Assembly: GCA_027442615.1 (NCBI GenBank)
Contig: DAIBBI010000056.1
Location: 1-27,013, forward strand
DNA length: 27,013 bases
Reading direction: 5' to 3'
DNA from: JAJZRV01 sp027442615
GTDB lineage: Bacteria > Pseudomonadota > Gammaproteobacteria > Burkholderiales > Ferrovaceae
This document shows, piece by piece, positions 13,512-21,993 of the stretch. Made by a program: the position numbers and the translations under genes. Numbering within the stretch: the stretch's first letter is position 1; each line of letters starts with the position of its first letter. Under the pieces are notes generated by a model. That model saw only the letters and a program-made list of their open reading frames with translations, was not told where the DNA came from and searched no databases.

Positions 13512-14246
13512 GTGCGCATCGCCTTTGTCCTGATGGTCTTGCTGGTGGCCCTGCTGAACGTGCCGGCCAGCTGGGTGGCGCTGCGCGTGGCGCAGGCTAC
13601 CGACCAGAAGCTATTGTTGACCAACAGCACGGGCACCCTGTGGCGCGGATCGGCCGAAATGGTCTTGTCGGGCGGGCCGGACGCCCTGGGTATTTTCCCC
13701 GGCAGGGTGCGCTGGCGCCTATCCCCAGGGGTGGCGGGGCTCGATTTTACCCTGGAGGCGGTGGACGCCAGTGCCATGTCCGGGGCAATCTCTGGCACAC
13801 TGGGCTGGTCGGGCGGCCGGTTGGTACCGGGTTCACTGATGTTGCCAGCCCAGGTCCTGACGGGATGGGGTGCGCCGTTCAACACCCTGCGCCTGGAGGG
13901 CCAGTTGAAGCTGCGCTGGGAAACCTTCGAATGGCGTTATCGGGAAACCGCACCGCGCTCCTTGGCGACCTTGACGGTTGAGGCCGAGCAGTTGCGCTCG
14001 CGCCTCTCTCCCGTGGCGCCGCTGGGTCAATACAGGCTGCAACTTGCCTTGGGCCCCTTGGGCGGCAAGCTGGACCTCGAAACGCTGTCCGGACCCCTGA
14101 TGCTTTCAGGCCAGGGCTCCATCGTCAACGGTCGAATGGGCTTTGACGGGCAGGCCACTGCAAGCGACGCACTGGAACCCCAGTTGATCGGGCTGCTCAG
14201 TATTTTAGGTAAAAGAGAAGGCGGGATTACACGCCTGCATTATTAG
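13512..14246 (+). CDS. gspN: T2SS protein GspN
   Basis: A 244-residue protein with an N-terminal membrane anchor or signal (VLMVLLVALLNVPASWVAL) and a periplasmic beta-rich domain. The segments GTLWRGSAEMVLSG, VRWRLSPG and GTLGWSGGRLVPGSLMLPAQVLTGWGAPFNTLRLEGQLKLRWETF are typical of the GspN family, which belongs to the wider AsmA-like/TamB-type beta repeats. GspN is present in only some T2SS, is often dispensable, and has no settled function. The start is GTG 13512, three bases after the gspM stop; no better ATG exists. The stop TAG is followed at once by the AGGG used by gspD. Confidence 0.87.
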   Translation: MRIAFVLMVLLVALLNVPASWVALRVAQATDQKLLLTNSTGTLWRGSAEMVLSGGPDALGIFPGRVRWRLSPGVAGLDFTLEAVDASAMSGAISGTLGWSGGRLVPGSLMLPAQVLTGWGAPFNTLRLEGQLKLRWETFEWRYRETAPRSLATLTVEAEQLRSRLSPVAPLGQYRLQLALGPLGGKLDLETLSGPLMLSGQGSIVNGRMGFDGQATASDALEPQLIGLLSILGKREGGITRLHY

Positions 14247-14257
14247 GGTTGATGCTT

Positions 14258-16567
14258 ATGAAAGAACGCTCCCGGATTGTCTGCGCTGCGCTGCTGGCAG
14301 GGTTGTCCGTGTCTTACACCGTGCTGGCGGCCCCTGCGGGGCCCCCTCCGGTGCTGCCCGAGCCGCTTGGCGCTGCAAGCCCTGGACTGGTGTCCCTCAA
14401 CTTCGTGGATGCGGACATCGAAGGCGTGATCAAGGCGGTGGGGGAGGCCATCGGCAAAAACATTCTGGTGGACCCGCGGGTCAAGGGCACCATCAGCCTC
14501 TCCAGCGACAAACCTCTGAACCGCACGGAAGCGCTGGCCACGCTGACGGCCGCGTTGCGACTGCAAGGCTACGCCCTGGTGGAAGGGCCGGGCTTTTATC
14601 GCGTGGTGCCAGAAGCCGATGCCAAGTTGCAGGGCGGGCGTGTGACGGTGGATGCCAGCGGCGCGGGCGGGGCCACCGAGAGCGCGCCGGTGGGCGACCA
14701 GATCGTGACGCAGGTGTTTCGGCTGAAATATGAATCCGCCAACAACCTCGTGCCGGTATTGCGCCCCCTGATTGCGCCCAACAACACCATCACCGCCTAT
14801 CCCGCCAACAATACCCTCGTCATTACCGATTACTCCGGCAACCTGCGCCGTATTGCCCACATCGTGGCAGCCATCGATGCGCCGGTGGCGGGCGACGTGG
14901 ACGTCATCCCCATCAAGTACGGGCTGGCCATCGACATCGCTGCCATCATCAACCGCATGAGCGACAGCGCGGGGGCCAATGCCGATCCGCTCATCCGCAC
15001 CGTTGCGATCCCCGAGCCCCGCACCAACAGCATCCTGCTCAAGGCTGCCACCGTGATTCGCGGCGATCAGATCAAGAGCCTGATTGCCAAACTGGATACG
15101 CCCACCACCCAGGCCGGCAACATCTGGGTGGTCCCTCTTAAAAATGCCGAGGCCGTCAAGCTGGCCAAAACCCTGCGTGGCATCATCTCGGGAGAAACGA
15201 GCGGCAACGCTTCTTCCGACACGCAACCGCTCAGTTCCTCGGCCTCGGCAGGAAGCGCACAGCAGTCCGGCAGCAGCGGGGGCAGCATGGGGGGGGGCAT
15301 GGGCGGGACGAGCACGCCGTCTACCAGTTCAGGCAGTTCCATGGGGTCTTCTCCATTTGGTTCCACCGGGGGCAGCAGCGGCGGCACGGGCGGCAACACG
15401 CGCACTTACTCGGCAGGCGGTTCGGGCGGCAGCATCCCGGCGGGCATGATCCAGGCGGATGCCACCACCAATTCCATCATCATCACGGCCAACGAACAGG
15501 TCTACCGCAATCTGCGCGCCGTGATCGATCGGCTGGATGCGCGCCGCGCCCAGATCTACGTGGAATCCATGATCGTGGAAGTGTCCAGCAACAAGGCTGA
15601 CGAGTTTGGTGTTCAATTGCAGGGGTTGCTGGGAGGCGGCGCCACACAGACTTTTGCCGGCACCAACTTCAATGCAGCCACACCCGGCAGCAACATCGTG
15701 GCCTTGAGCCCGCAAGCTGGCAGCCTGCTCAACCTGGGTGCCGCTGCCAATATCGCCACTGCCGGCGTGGTGCCTTCGGCAGGAACCAACATCGCCGTCT
15801 TGCACAGCTACAATGGTGTCATGGGTCTTTCGGCCCTGGCGCGCGCCGTCAGCAACATCTCGGGGGTGAACGTATTGTCCACACCGAATCTGCTGACGCT
15901 GGACAATGAAGAAGCCAACATCGTGATTGCCGAGAACATTCCCCTCGTCGCGGGCCAGTATGCCCAGACGGGTGTCACCGGCACCATCAATCCCTTCACC
16001 ACCGTGGATCGCAAGGACGTGGGCCTCACGCTGCGCATCAAACCCCAGATTTCGGAAGGGGGCCTGGTGCGATTGCAGATCTACCAGGAATCCTCCGCGG
16101 TGGATGCCGCCACGATCAATAATGTTTACGGGCCCAGTTACACCAAGCGCTCCCTGGAGTCCAACGTGCTGGTTGAAGACGGGCAGGTGGTGGCGCTGGG
16201 TGGGTTGCTGTCCGACAGCTATTCGGACAGCATGGAAAAGACGCCCCTGCTGGGGGATATTCCCTTTCTGGGTGCCCTGTTCCGTTACGAAACGAAGACC
16301 CGGGTCAAGACCAACCTGATGGTGTTTCTGCGCCCCTATGTGGTGCGCACGGCGGAGCAGAGCGATGCGCTGACCAATGACCGATATGGGCTGATGAAGG
16401 AAATGCGCGATGACTACCAGCCCAACGTGCGCGTGCTGTCCAACGAAACCCTCACCCCGCTGCCGTCGGCTTTGGGGGGCGGAGCACCCTTCGTGACGCC
16501 GGGGGCCACCAGCACCGAACCCACCGCCTCGCCATTGCCAGGCGGAGTGCCTCCCAGGAAACCCTAA
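14258..16567 (+). CDS. gspD: T2SS outer-membrane secretin GspD
   Basis: A 769-residue secretin that forms the outer-membrane channel. The signal peptide is at residues 1-24 (ending VLAAPAG). The N0 domain follows (VSLNFVDADIEGVIKAVGEAIGKNILVDPRVKG), then N1-N3 repeats, with a very long Gly/Ser-rich, low-complexity insert of about 70 residues in N3 (about 15210-15440). The secretin domain comes next (VEVSSNKADEFGVQLQG, VLSTPNLLTLDNEEANIVIAENIP, VLVEDGQVVALGGLLSDSYSDSMEKTPLLGDIPFLGALFR). A Pro/Gly-rich tail ends it. ATG 14258 lies nine bases after AGGG; TTG 14249 and ATG 14252 are alternatives with worse spacing. No GspS pilotin gene is seen. In textbook clusters gspD follows gspC; here it follows gspN. 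Confidence 0.96.
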   Translation: MKERSRIVCAALLAGLSVSYTVLAAPAGPPPVLPEPLGAASPGLVSLNFVDADIEGVIKAVGEAIGKNILVDPRVKGTISLSSDKPLNRTEALATLTAALRLQGYALVEGPGFYRVVPEADAKLQGGRVTVDASGAGGATESAPVGDQIVTQVFRLKYESANNLVPVLRPLIAPNNTITAYPANNTLVITDYSGNLRRIAHIVAAIDAPVAGDVDVIPIKYGLAIDIAAIINRMSDSAGANADPLIRTVAIPEPRTNSILLKAATVIRGDQIKSLIAKLDTPTTQAGNIWVVPLKNAEAVKLAKTLRGIISGETSGNASSDTQPLSSSASAGSAQQSGSSGGSMGGGMGGTSTPSTSSGSSMGSSPFGSTGGSSGGTGGNTRTYSAGGSGGSIPAGMIQADATTNSIIITANEQVYRNLRAVIDRLDARRAQIYVESMIVEVSSNKADEFGVQLQGLLGGGATQTFAGTNFNAATPGSNIVALSPQAGSLLNLGAAANIATAGVVPSAGTNIAVLHSYNGVMGLSALARAVSNISGVNVLSTPNLLTLDNEEANIVIAENIPLVAGQYAQTGVTGTINPFTTVDRKDVGLTLRIKPQISEGGLVRLQIYQESSAVDAATINNVYGPSYTKRSLESNVLVEDGQVVALGGLLSDSYSDSMEKTPLLGDIPFLGALFRYETKTRVKTNLMVFLRPYVVRTAEQSDALTNDRYGLMKEMRDDYQPNVRVLSNETLTPLPSALGGGAPFVTPGATSTEPTASPLPGGVPPRKP

Positions 16568-16574
16568 GGCGGAC

Positions 16575-18014
16575 ATGAGTTCCACGGAAACCGGCCTCTC
16601 CACCCTGGCAGCGCGCCTGTTGCCCTTTGCCTTTGCCCGTGACGGGCGGGTGCTGGTGGTGGCGCAGCATGCGCAGGCCACGGAAGTGTGGACCTGTGAT
16701 GACACCCGTGCCGAGGCGCTGGCCGAAGTGGGGCGCGTGTACGGCCCCTTGCGCATTCGCCACCAGAACACGGAAGACTGGCAGGCCGCCCTGGCGCGCG
16801 CCTATGCGCAGTACGAGGGTGGGGCGGCGCAGGTGGTGGGCGAGGCGGAAGAGGAAATCGACCTGTCGCGCCTGATGCAGGATCTGCCTGCCGTGGAAGA
16901 CCTGCTGGAGTCGCGCGACGACGCGCCCATCATCCGCATGATCAACGCGCTGCTCACCCAGGCTGCGCGCGAAGGCGCCTCGGACATCCACATCGAACCC
17001 GCGGAACAGGCCTCGGTGGTGCGCTTTCGCGTGGATGGCACGCTGCGCGACGTGGTGCGCCCCAAGAAGGCGCTGCATGCAGCGCTGATTTCCCGCATCA
17101 AGATCATGGCGCAACTCGACATTGCCGAAAAACGCATGCCTCAGGATGGCCGCATCGCACTGCGGGTGGCCGGGCGCCCGGTGGACGTGCGGGTGTCCAC
17201 GCTGCCCACGGGCTATGGCGAGCGGGCCGTGCTGCGTTTGCTGGACAAGGAGGCGGGCCGGCTGGATCTGGCGCGGCTTGGCATGGCCGACGACACCCTG
17301 GCGCGCTTTGACAGCCTTACGCGTCGCCCGCACGGCATCATCCTCGTCACCGGCCCCACCGGCAGCGGCAAGACCACCACGCTGTACGCGGCACTGTCGC
17401 GGCTCGACACGCAGACCACCAACGTCATGACGGTGGAAGATCCCATCGAGTACCACCTGGATGGCATTGGCCAGACCCAGGTCAATTCGCGCATCGACCT
17501 GACCTTTGCCAAGGCCCTGCGCGCCATCCTGCGCCAGGACCCTGACGTGATCATGATCGGCGAGATCCGCGATGCCGAGACCGCACAGATTGCAGTGCAG
17601 GCCAGCCTGACCGGTCACCTGGTGCTGGCCACCTTGCACACCAACGATGCGGTCAGTGCGGTCAACCGCCTGATCGACATGGGCATCGAACCCTTTCTGT
17701 TGGCCAGTTCCCTGCTGGGGGTGCTGAGTCAGCGGTTGGTGCGGCGCTGTTGCCCTGTCTGCGGCGGACCGTCTAACGCAGCCGGTTGTACGACCTGCAA
17801 CCAGACCGGGTATCAGGGCCGCAGCGGTGTTTACGAATTGCTGGAAGTGGATGAGGGCCTGCGCTCGCTCATCCATCAGCGTGCCCCGGAAGCGCAGTTG
17901 CGCGACTGGGCCTTGCAGCACGGCATGCGTACCTTGCGCCAGGATGGTGAACGCTGGTTGAGCACGGGCGTTACCACCCTGGAGGAACTGCTGCGCGTGA
18001 CAGGGGACGCCTAG
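16575..18014 (+). CDS. gspE: T2SS assembly ATPase GspE
   Basis: A 479-residue cytoplasmic hexameric ATPase that powers pseudopilus growth. An N-terminal GspL-binding part (about 1-110) precedes the PilB/GspE core. Walker A is G260-PTGSGKTT (Lys266), the Asp box is near TVEDPIEYHLDGIGQTQVN, Walker B is in DPDVIMIGEIRD, and the His box is in TGHLVLATLHTNDA. The zinc-binding four-cysteine region is present but short: CPVC and CTTC are separated by only eight residues (about 391-408), where V. cholerae EpsE has a loop of about 29. AAGGCGG upstream is the ribosome site. It lies seven bases after gspD and two bases before gspF. Confidence 0.96.
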   Translation: MSSTETGLSTLAARLLPFAFARDGRVLVVAQHAQATEVWTCDDTRAEALAEVGRVYGPLRIRHQNTEDWQAALARAYAQYEGGAAQVVGEAEEEIDLSRLMQDLPAVEDLLESRDDAPIIRMINALLTQAAREGASDIHIEPAEQASVVRFRVDGTLRDVVRPKKALHAALISRIKIMAQLDIAEKRMPQDGRIALRVAGRPVDVRVSTLPTGYGERAVLRLLDKEAGRLDLARLGMADDTLARFDSLTRRPHGIILVTGPTGSGKTTTLYAALSRLDTQTTNVMTVEDPIEYHLDGIGQTQVNSRIDLTFAKALRAILRQDPDVIMIGEIRDAETAQIAVQASLTGHLVLATLHTNDAVSAVNRLIDMGIEPFLLASSLLGVLSQRLVRRCCPVCGGPSNAAGCTTCNQTGYQGRSGVYELLEVDEGLRSLIHQRAPEAQLRDWALQHGMRTLRQDGERWLSTGVTTLEELLRVTGDA

Positions 18015-18016
18015 CG

Positions 18017-19228
18017 ATGCCCGTCTACCGATTCGAAGCCCTGGACCAGGGCGGCCGCTCCGAGTCGGGCATCGTGGAGGCAGATTCGCTGCGCCAGGCC
18101 CGCGCCCTCCTGCGCGCGCGCGGGCTGATTCCATTTTCCCTCGCCACCCCCAAGGAGTCGGGCGCACGCCGGGGCGGCGCCTGGTTGGCGCGAGGGCTTT
18201 CCAGCAGCGATCGGGTGACGGTCATCCGCCAGCTTGCAAGCCTGCTCAATGCCGGCATACCCCTGGATGAGGCGCTGGCCGCAGCAGCATCGGAAGCGGA
18301 ACGGCCCATTGTGCGCGAGCGCATGCTCGAACTGCGCTCCGAGGTGCTGGGCGGCAGTTCGCTGGCTACCGCGCTCTCGTTTCACTCCAGGGACTTTCCT
18401 CCCATCTACCAGGCCCTGGTGGCGGCAGGCGAGCAGAGCGGCCGCCTGGGCTGGGTGCTGGAGCGCCTCGCGGACTACGCGGAAGCGCGCGATGCGCTGC
18501 GCCAGAAGGTGTTGATGGCCATGGCCTATCCTGCCATCGTAACGCTGGTGGCGCTGGGGATTGTGATCTTCCTCATGACCACCGTGGTGCCGCAGGTGGT
18601 ATCGGTATTCACCAGCAACCATCAAACCCTGCCACTCCTGACGCGCATCATGATCACGCTCTCCGACATGATCCGGCACTGGGGTTGGGCGCTTGCCCTT
18701 CTGGTCGCAGCGGGCGGATTGCTGGCACGACGCGCGCTTGCACAGCCGCAGGTGCGCCTGGCCTGGGACGAGCGCCTGTTGCACTGGCCCGTCATCGGCA
18801 AATCCGTGCGAGGGTACAACACCGAGCGCTTTGCCAGCACGCTTTCCATCCTGGTGGGGGGAGGGGTGCCCATCCTGCCGGCATTGCAGGGGGCGGCTGA
18901 TGCGCTGGTCAATACGGCGTTGCGGCGCGACGTGATGGATGCCATCACGCGCGTGCGCGAAGGGTCGAGCCTGGCCCGGGCGCTGGGGGTGCACCGCCGC
19001 TTTCCGCCGATCCTGCTGCAACTGATCCATTCGGGCGAAAGCACCGGGCGCCTGCCTGACATGCTGGATCGTGCGGCGCGCGGCGAGGCCAGCGCCCTGG
19101 AACGCCGCATCCTGTTGCTGACCACCCTGCTCGAGCCGGCACTGATCCTGGTCATGGGCATGATCGTGGCCCTCATCGTGGTGGCCGTATTGCTGCCCAT
19201 CGTCGAGATCAACCAGATGGTGCGTTGA
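18017..19228 (+). CDS. gspF: T2SS inner-membrane platform protein GspF
   Basis: A 403-residue polytopic protein with the usual two T2SSF repeats. Each repeat has a helical cytoplasmic bundle (VIRQLASLLNAGIPLDEAL...; ERFASTLSILVGGGVPILPAL...) joined to membrane helices (about 171-196, 218-236 and 372-397). GspF sits at the centre of the platform and is thought to couple GspE to pseudopilin insertion. MPVYRFEALDQGGRSESGIVEADS is the standard N-terminus. Last gene of the T2SS operon. No terminator follows, so transcription may run into the lipoprotein gene 77 bp further on. Confidence 0.96.
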   Translation: MPVYRFEALDQGGRSESGIVEADSLRQARALLRARGLIPFSLATPKESGARRGGAWLARGLSSSDRVTVIRQLASLLNAGIPLDEALAAAASEAERPIVRERMLELRSEVLGGSSLATALSFHSRDFPPIYQALVAAGEQSGRLGWVLERLADYAEARDALRQKVLMAMAYPAIVTLVALGIVIFLMTTVVPQVVSVFTSNHQTLPLLTRIMITLSDMIRHWGWALALLVAAGGLLARRALAQPQVRLAWDERLLHWPVIGKSVRGYNTERFASTLSILVGGGVPILPALQGAADALVNTALRRDVMDAITRVREGSSLARALGVHRRFPPILLQLIHSGESTGRLPDMLDRAARGEASALERRILLLTTLLEPALILVMGMIVALIVVAVLLPIVEINQMVR

Positions 19229-19305
19229 TGGCGTTAAGTTTACGAAGCGGTGCGGGTTCAGGCAAAATGCAACGCTTGTCTCGCGACTTACAGTCAAGGA
19301 AAGTC

Positions 19306-20832
19306 ATGTTGAAGCGTCAATGGAGTGGAATGCTGGCTGCCGCAGTGGCGGCCTTGGTCATCTCGGGTTGCGGCGGCGGCGGGGGCGGCGGTTCGGCGCC
19401 AGGCCCCGTGCTGCTGAGCGCCGTGCCCGGCGACAGCCAGGTTACCCTGACCTGGACAAGCCCCCCCAATTCCGGGCTGTATTACTGGGTCTGGTGGATT
19501 CAGTCCGCCCTTGGCGTGACCATTGGCCCTGCCGGCAATGCCGTGGGTGCCGAAGTGAACGCCACGTCGCCTTATGTGATGAGCAGTCTCCTCAACGGCC
19601 TGCCTTACAGCTTTGCCATCAATTCCCATGTGGGTGACCCCAATAGCCCCGGGGGCCCGCAATCCAACAGCCTGCCTGCCACACCACGCTATGCGGGCAG
19701 CACCTGGGTGCCCTGCACCGCCTCGGGAGGCACCTGTCCCACCGGTGCGCCCACGTTCTATGGCGTGACCTTTGGCGACAATGCGGGCCTGCTGGGGCCG
19801 GATAACGGCAGTTTGCGCAACTATCTTGCGGTGGGAACGGGCCCCAACATGTTCATCAGCACCGATTCCGTGAAATGGACGGCGCTTCCCCCTCAGCCGG
19901 CCTGCACGCCGCCTTCCGGGGGTGCCCTGCGCAGCGCGGATTATGGTTGGGGTACTTATGTGGTGGCAGGCGACAACGGCACCCTCTGTTTTAGCGGCCT
20001 GACCATCGTCAATCCCACGGGGGTGGGTCTGGCCTACGCGGGGCCCCCCATGTACACCCCGGCCAACGCCAGCTGGTATCCGGCCACCACCCTGCCGCCC
20101 AACCTGGGCAACGTCAACTTTTACGCGGTGACGACCAACCAGAATGGATGGGCGGCCCTCATGGGCGCACATGTGGTGGTGGGCTCCAAAGGCACCCTCC
20201 TGTGGAGCGGCGATGGGCAGAACTGGGCGCTTCCCATAGGCAGCACCATCCCCAGCAACGATCTGTATGGCATAACTTTCAATTTCTGTGCCCTGCCGTT
20301 CTGGTCGTGGGTTGCTGTGGGCACCAACGGCACCATCATTGCCACCCCTGATCCCAACGGGGCCACCAGTTGGAGCAATGCCGGCATCAAGACCACCACC
20401 ACCGAGAATCTCCACGGGGTGGCTTGCACCATGAACTCCACGCCCTCCACAGTGCCAGGCTACCCGCCGTTGCTGTTCTTTCCCCTGTGGGTTGCCGCGG
20501 GAGATGGTGGAGCGCTACAGACCAGCCTGGACGGCATGAACTGGTCCACGCCCACCAATTTCACCATCGACAACGTGCCCGTAACGCACTTTCCGGTGGG
20601 GATCAAGGCGGTGAACTTTGGTACCCAGTTTGTGGCCGTGGGGGATTCCGGCGCCGTCTTCACGAGTCTTGATGGGGCGACCTGGACGAGCCAGGCCTCC
20701 AACGCAGGCAACAATACCCTCTACGCCATCACCCAACCGCTGGGCACCACCATTCCCAACGGATTCATGGGGGCGGTGCCCTATGGCTATACTGCGGTGG
20801 GGACCAACGGGATTACGACTTTCGGGCGCTAA
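19306..20832 (+). CDS. Large beta-propeller-like lipoprotein, possible T2SS client
   Basis: A 508-residue exported lipoprotein. The signal peptide ends in the lipobox ISGC (Cys22), followed by seven glycines, a flexible tether. Residues about 38-135 resemble a fibronectin type III domain (LSAVPGDSQVTLTWTSPPNSG ... LPYSFAI). The rest shows repeating blades, YLAVGTGPNMFISTDSVKWTALP, VVVGSKGTLLWSGDGQNWALP, WVAVGTNGTIIATPDPNGATSW, WVAAGDGGALQTSLDGMNWST, FVAVGDSGAVFTSLDGATWTS, which form a sialidase/Ycf48-like propeller pattern. No catalytic motif is evident. ATG 19306 has AAGGAAA just upstream; the open frame further 5' lacks a signal peptide. A weak promoter may lie at 19239-19268 (TTTACG-N18-CAAAAT). 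Secretion by the adjacent T2SS is inferred from position only. Its last 20 bases overlap the convergent dehydrogenase gene. Confidence 0.75.
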   Translation: MLKRQWSGMLAAAVAALVISGCGGGGGGGSAPGPVLLSAVPGDSQVTLTWTSPPNSGLYYWVWWIQSALGVTIGPAGNAVGAEVNATSPYVMSSLLNGLPYSFAINSHVGDPNSPGGPQSNSLPATPRYAGSTWVPCTASGGTCPTGAPTFYGVTFGDNAGLLGPDNGSLRNYLAVGTGPNMFISTDSVKWTALPPQPACTPPSGGALRSADYGWGTYVVAGDNGTLCFSGLTIVNPTGVGLAYAGPPMYTPANASWYPATTLPPNLGNVNFYAVTTNQNGWAALMGAHVVVGSKGTLLWSGDGQNWALPIGSTIPSNDLYGITFNFCALPFWSWVAVGTNGTIIATPDPNGATSWSNAGIKTTTTENLHGVACTMNSTPSTVPGYPPLLFFPLWVAAGDGGALQTSLDGMNWSTPTNFTIDNVPVTHFPVGIKAVNFGTQFVAVGDSGAVFTSLDGATWTSQASNAGNNTLYAITQPLGTTIPNGFMGAVPYGYTAVGTNGITTFGR

Positions 20833-21859
20833 CGCGTTTGAGCAGGGCCTGGGTGACGTCCTGGGTGGTGGCCTGGCCGCCCAGGTCGCGGGTGCGGATG
20901 CCGTCGGTGATGAGGATGTCGTGAATGGCCTGGCGGATCACTTTGCCCTGTTCGGGGCGACCGATGTGATCCAGCATCATGGCCGAGGCAGAGAGCAGGG
21001 CCAGCGGGTTGGCAATGCCTTTGCCCGCAATGTCCGGGGCCGAGCCATGCACCGCTTCAAAGATCGCCGCTCCTTCGCCGATGTTGGCCCCTGGCGCCAG
21101 GCCCAACCCCCCCACCAGGCCGGCAATTTCATCCGAGAGGATGTCGCCGAAGAGATTGGTGTTCAGGATCACATCAAACTGCTTGGGGTCCAGCACCAGT
21201 TGCATGGCGCAGGCATCCACGATGCGCTCGTCGATAGTCAGGCGGTTGGCGTATTCCTTGCCCATCTCCATGGCCGTTTCAAGAAAGATGCCTGTGAGTG
21301 CCTTGAGGATGTTGGCCTTGTGCACGATGGTGACTTTTTTGCGGCCGTTTCTGACCGCATATTCGAAGGCGTAACGGGCAATGCGGCGGCTGCCGGCCCG
21401 TGTGTTCACCCCCGAGGAAATGGCGGCCCCATGGGGGTCGTTGTCGATGGGGATGTAGTGGTCAAACCCCACATAGAGCCCTTCCAGGTTTTCGCGCACC
21501 AGCACGATGTCCACGTCCTCATAGCGTCCCCCAGGGATTAGGGTCTGGGCCGGGCGAACATTGGCATAGAGTTTGAATTCCTCGCGCAGGCGCACGTTGA
21601 TGGAGCGAAATCCGCCGCCCACCGGGGTGGTCAACGGGCCCTTGAGGGCAAGACCAGTACGCCGGATGCTGGCCAGGGTGGACTCGGGTAGCGGGTCAAG
21701 GGATTCGGCGACGGCAGCCATGCCAGCCTTCTGAACATCCCAGGCCAGCGGGGCACCGACGGCCTCCAGGATGGCAACCACGGATTTGACGATTTCGGGG
21801 CCGATTCCGTCACCGGGAATCAGCGTTGCGGGAATGGCGTCCTGGTAGGCGCTGCTCAT
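20813..21859 (-). CDS. Isocitrate dehydrogenase, NAD-dependent type
   Basis: A 348-residue beta-decarboxylating dehydrogenase. It begins with the family motif TLIPGDGIGPEI. Substrate-side residues appear in INVRLREEFKLYANVRPAQ and VRENLEGLYVG; the general-base region is VTIVHKANILK, and the metal-binding Asp lies in NLFGDILSDEIAGLVGG. The nucleotide loop is EAVHGSAPDIAGKGIANP. The RENLEGLYVG and SSGVNTRAGSRRIARYAFEYA segments fit short NAD-type isocitrate dehydrogenases better than isopropylmalate dehydrogenase (which usually reads RELTGGIYFG). It would oxidise isocitrate to 2-oxoglutarate in the TCA cycle. ATG 21859 has AGAGGG eight bases upstream; the frame extends further but without family sequence. 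It overlaps the convergent lipoprotein gene by 20 bases. Homoisocitrate or tartrate dehydrogenase is a less likely alternative. Confidence 0.87.
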   Translation of the reverse strand: MSSAYQDAIPATLIPGDGIGPEIVKSVVAILEAVGAPLAWDVQKAGMAAVAESLDPLPESTLASIRRTGLALKGPLTTPVGGGFRSINVRLREEFKLYANVRPAQTLIPGGRYEDVDIVLVRENLEGLYVGFDHYIPIDNDPHGAAISSGVNTRAGSRRIARYAFEYAVRNGRKKVTIVHKANILKALTGIFLETAMEMGKEYANRLTIDERIVDACAMQLVLDPKQFDVILNTNLFGDILSDEIAGLVGGLGLAPGANIGEGAAIFEAVHGSAPDIAGKGIANPLALLSASAMMLDHIGRPEQGKVIRQAIHDILITDGIRTRDLGGQATTQDVTQALLKRVSARKS

Positions 21860-21959
21860 GAATGGACCCTCTTGGATTGGACGATAACGTGCAGGCCGCC
21901 TGGCGGCCGCTGCGCACCCGACAGGATACGCCCTTGCAGCGCGGCTTGCCAAAAAAAGC

Positions 21960-21987
21960 TTGCACTCTCCAAAAAATCAGGTATAGT
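21960..21987 (+). promoter_or_regulatory. Probable promoter of the RhlE-like helicase gene
   Basis: TTGCAC (21960-21965) and TATAGT (21982-21987) are separated by 16 bases. Transcription would start near 21994, giving a leader of about 210 bases before the helicase ATG. It lies in the 345-bp divergent gap 21860-22204, in which no gene is seen. Confidence 0.5.
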
Positions 21988-21993
21988 GGCGGG

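Noticed and set aside
15329..18167. Antisense frames of 480 and 571 codons opposite gspD and gspE
   Set aside because: Low-complexity Arg/His/Gly translations, no motifs, and the sense strand has full secretin and ATPase motifs.
18011..19297. A 428-codon minus-strand frame opposite gspF
   Set aside because: His/Gln-rich shadow of gspF; no ribosome site or family signature.
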